Translations under genes and position numbers: made by a program
Assembly (NCBI GenBank): GCA_024276815.1
Contig: JAJRWM010000049.1
Coordinates: 1 to 7,187, forward strand
From: a bacterium
GTDB lineage: Bacteria; JACRDZ01; JAJRWM01
Length of the DNA: 7,187 nt
Direction of reading: 5' to 3'
Shown: positions 5,787 to 7,187 of the stretch, piece after piece
Position numbering within the stretch: position 1 is the stretch's first letter
Layout of the letters: the number at the start of each line of letters is the position of its first letter
Notes under the pieces: generated by a model
The model's input: only the letters and a program-made list of their open reading frames with translations
What the model was told of the DNA's origin: nothing
Database searches by the model: none

Positions 5787-7078
5787 CGATGGAATCAAGC
5801 CGGGTTGATCAGTGGTGGGGTGATTATTTAGAGCATTTACCAATAAGTTTCTATGTCGTTGACCGTGATTTTAACCTGGTTTATTTCCATGATTATCCGC
5901 AAAGTATCAGTTATGAAGAAACGCCGCTCAAGTGCTATAAATTTTTATACAAAAACGATGAGCCTTGCGGTGAATGTCTTTTAAGGAGCGGGGTTAAAAT
6001 TGAGGAGCCAAGAAAGTTTTTACTGCAATTGTCAACCAACGTGGATGTTTTATTCCCGCTGACCTATAATTATTCGGTTATCCCGATCAAATCAGATCTT
6101 TTATCCCCCCGCTATCTAATGTATCGCAATGATTTCAGCGAAACCCACCTGGTGCAAAAACACATCTCACAACTTGAGCGGTTCGCCATTAACGGCGCTC
6201 TCAGCTCCGGAATTATCCATGAAGCGAATAATATGATCATGGCGATTATTGGTTTGTTTGAGATTTTAGACTTGCAGATGGATGATGGATGTGAGGTTGA
6301 CGTTATCAGGGAGCGGATAAGGCAGGCGCGCTCGGAATTGAAATCACTGGGCTCGCTCTTGAATAACATGCATTCATTGGGGCGCTCCTCGACCTCTCAG
6401 AAAGGTAAAGTCAGCTTGAGCAAGGTGATCAACGACGTCTTCGTCTTATTGCGGAAAAAATTGAGGGATAAGCGGGTCAATTTACTGGTTGATGTTGAGC
6501 CGGAAAATGTTGAGATTATCGGCAACGAAGCGGCTTTAAAACAATTATTAATGAACCTGGTTCTGAATTGCCACCAGGCCTTAAAGGCGGATGGCACGAT
6601 GAAAATCCGTCTTCGTTTATTGGATGAGGTTGTCCAGCTGTTGGTGCTTGATGATGGCGAAGGGATTGATCCTGATCGTCTCAGCCAGATTTTCGCCCCG
6701 TTTTACACGAGTCACACCGAGCAGGGGGGCACCGGTTTGGGCCTGTTCACTTCTCTGAAAATTACTGAAGATCACGGCGGGTATATTGATTTTATCAGCC
6801 AGCCGGGGGTTGGCACGGCGACTTTTGTCGTGTTGCCGCGCGGTTGCTTGACGCCGTGCTGGGAGATTAAAAATGAATGTACGGAAAAGGTCAGAAAGGA
6901 CTGTACGGTTTACGAACGACAGCTTGTCACTCAATGCTGGGATCATTTCACGAATTGTCCCCCGGCTGATATGTCTTGTCACCTGTGTGAAGTATGGAAA
7001 ATCAAGAACCGTTTAGCGACTTTACCTTCCCGCCCCAGTTCGGAGAAATTGACGATAGCTGACTGTTGGGAACTATAG
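5783..7078 (+). CDS. Soluble PAS histidine kinase with C-terminal cysteine-rich two-CW-like domain
   Basis: Sensor kinase of 431 residues without a signal peptide or membrane segment, so it should act in the cytoplasm. Residues about 14-120 form a PAS-like sensor containing Cys51, Cys62 and Cys65 (CYKFLYKNDEPCGEC). The dimerisation and phosphotransfer helix holds His146 in the motif His-Glu-Ala-Asn-Asn. The ATPase domain (about 245-353) has an N-box with Asn258 and Asn262, G1 Asp290-Asp-Gly-Glu-Gly, an F-box region Phe304 to Phe307, and G2 GGTGLGL at 315-321. All catalytic boxes are intact, so it should be active. After it, residues 355-405 carry Cys355, Cys359-Trp360, Cys366, Cys374, Cys385-Trp386, Cys392, Cys399 and Cys402, which looks like the two-CW cysteine domain found attached to signalling proteins of anaerobes. 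A last Cys428-Trp-Glu closes the protein. The cysteines could bind a metal or Fe-S centre or act as thiol switches; this is inference. The ATG overlaps the regulator's TGA, marking a cognate pair. No clear ribosome binding site is seen, and an alternative ATG lies at 5789. Confidence 0.94.
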   Translation: MTMESSRVDQWWGDYLEHLPISFYVVDRDFNLVYFHDYPQSISYEETPLKCYKFLYKNDEPCGECLLRSGVKIEEPRKFLLQLSTNVDVLFPLTYNYSVIPIKSDLLSPRYLMYRNDFSETHLVQKHISQLERFAINGALSSGIIHEANNMIMAIIGLFEILDLQMDDGCEVDVIRERIRQARSELKSLGSLLNNMHSLGRSSTSQKGKVSLSKVINDVFVLLRKKLRDKRVNLLVDVEPENVEIIGNEAALKQLLMNLVLNCHQALKADGTMKIRLRLLDEVVQLLVLDDGEGIDPDRLSQIFAPFYTSHTEQGGTGLGLFTSLKITEDHGGYIDFISQPGVGTATFVVLPRGCLTPCWEIKNECTEKVRKDCTVYERQLVTQCWDHFTNCPPADMSCHLCEVWKIKNRLATLPSRPSSEKLTIADCWEL

Positions 7079-7097
7079 CGTTATTCCGGCTCCCGGT

Positions 7098-7123
7098 GTC
7101 ATTCCCGCATACGCGGAAATGAC
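7098..7123. repeat. Imperfect inverted repeat resembling a dispersed intergenic palindrome
   Basis: Left arm GTCATTCCCGC (7098-7108) pairs with right arm GCGGAAATGAC (7113-7123) at 10 of 11 positions; the one mismatch is C7104 against A7117. The loop is ATAC. Palindromes of the form GTCATTCCCGC...GCGGGAATGAC are scattered between genes in many bacterial genomes as short non-coding repeats, so this is likely one copy or one end of such an element. Its place 20 bases after the kinase stop would also let it act as a 3' stabilising hairpin. It is not a typical intrinsic terminator because no T-run follows. Confidence 0.55.
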
Positions 7124-7187
7124 GAATAAGGGTTTGTTCCCGGAAGACGGACGCGTATACTAGCTAGTCGTGCCTGAAAAAGTCGTA

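Noticed and set aside
6811-6826. TGGCAC as half of a sigma-54 promoter that the regulator might bind
   Set aside because: There is no GC at the proper -12 distance, and it lies inside the kinase coding sequence.
6617-6982. Minus-strand open frame opposite the kinase ATPase and cysteine domains
   Set aside because: The plus strand here encodes intact kinase motifs and the cysteine domain, and the reverse product has no recognisable features.
7079-7130. Intrinsic terminator after the kinase gene
   Set aside because: The hairpin at 7098-7123 is followed by GAATAAGGG rather than a T-run, so I list it only as a repeat.
1-7187. CRISPR array, toxin-antitoxin pair, phage defence genes or insertion sequence
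   Set aside because: There are no regularly spaced repeats, no transposase or defence-domain motifs, and nearly all sequence is explained by recognised or plausible core genes.

Overview
The window looks like chromosomal DNA from an anaerobic bacterium of moderate GC content. The lineage could be clostridial (Peptococcaceae-like), deltaproteobacterial or an uncultured phylum. The hints are a FloA-type flotillin, a YvyF-like zinc-ribbon protein next to yebC-ruvC, an NHL-repeat lipoprotein, and a cysteine-rich sensor kinase paired with a sigma-54 activator. No rRNA, ribosomal protein or other taxon-defining gene is present, so the assignment is an inference. I see no tRNA, CRISPR array, complete insertion sequence or prophage. 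All genes are on the + strand and almost every base is coding.

Layout. (1) 1-1041: a good promoter and a lipoprotein with about six NHL repeats, probably a secreted beta-propeller. (2) 1042-1187: an intergenic region with a near-consensus housekeeping promoter (TTGACA, 17 bp, TAAAAT) and a strong ribosome binding site for floA. (3) 1188-5786 and on to 7078: seven genes packed head to tail with overlaps of 1-8 bases or gaps of 2-18 bases. In order they are floA, a small membrane-anchored protein of unknown function, a YvyF-like zinc-ribbon protein, yebC, ruvC, an NtrC-type response regulator and a soluble histidine kinase. (4) 7079-7187: a non-coding tail with an imperfect inverted repeat that looks like a dispersed repeat element.

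The operon mixes functions: membrane-domain organisation (FloA and perhaps the next protein), a nucleic-acid-type zinc ribbon, a YebC/TACO1-family factor acting in translation or transcription, Holliday-junction resolution (RuvC), and a two-component system able to activate sigma-54 promoters. ruvC is not followed by ruvA and ruvB. The two-component genes sit there instead and overlap ruvC by four bases, so they are likely co-transcribed and translationally coupled. The kinase has no membrane segment. It carries one cysteine cluster in its PAS-like sensor and a second in a C-terminal two-CW-like domain, so a cytoplasmic redox, metal or thiol signal is plausible but unproven.

The main anomaly is in floA. 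The reading frame breaks at about 2036-2039, 36 codons before the family-like C terminus, which continues in the -1 frame and ends over the start of the next gene. A one-base deletion is the simplest explanation. However, the break lies on an A-AAG slip-type sequence followed five bases later by a GC-rich hairpin, so programmed -1 frameshifting should be tested. I do not see strong evidence for a wholly new multi-gene system.
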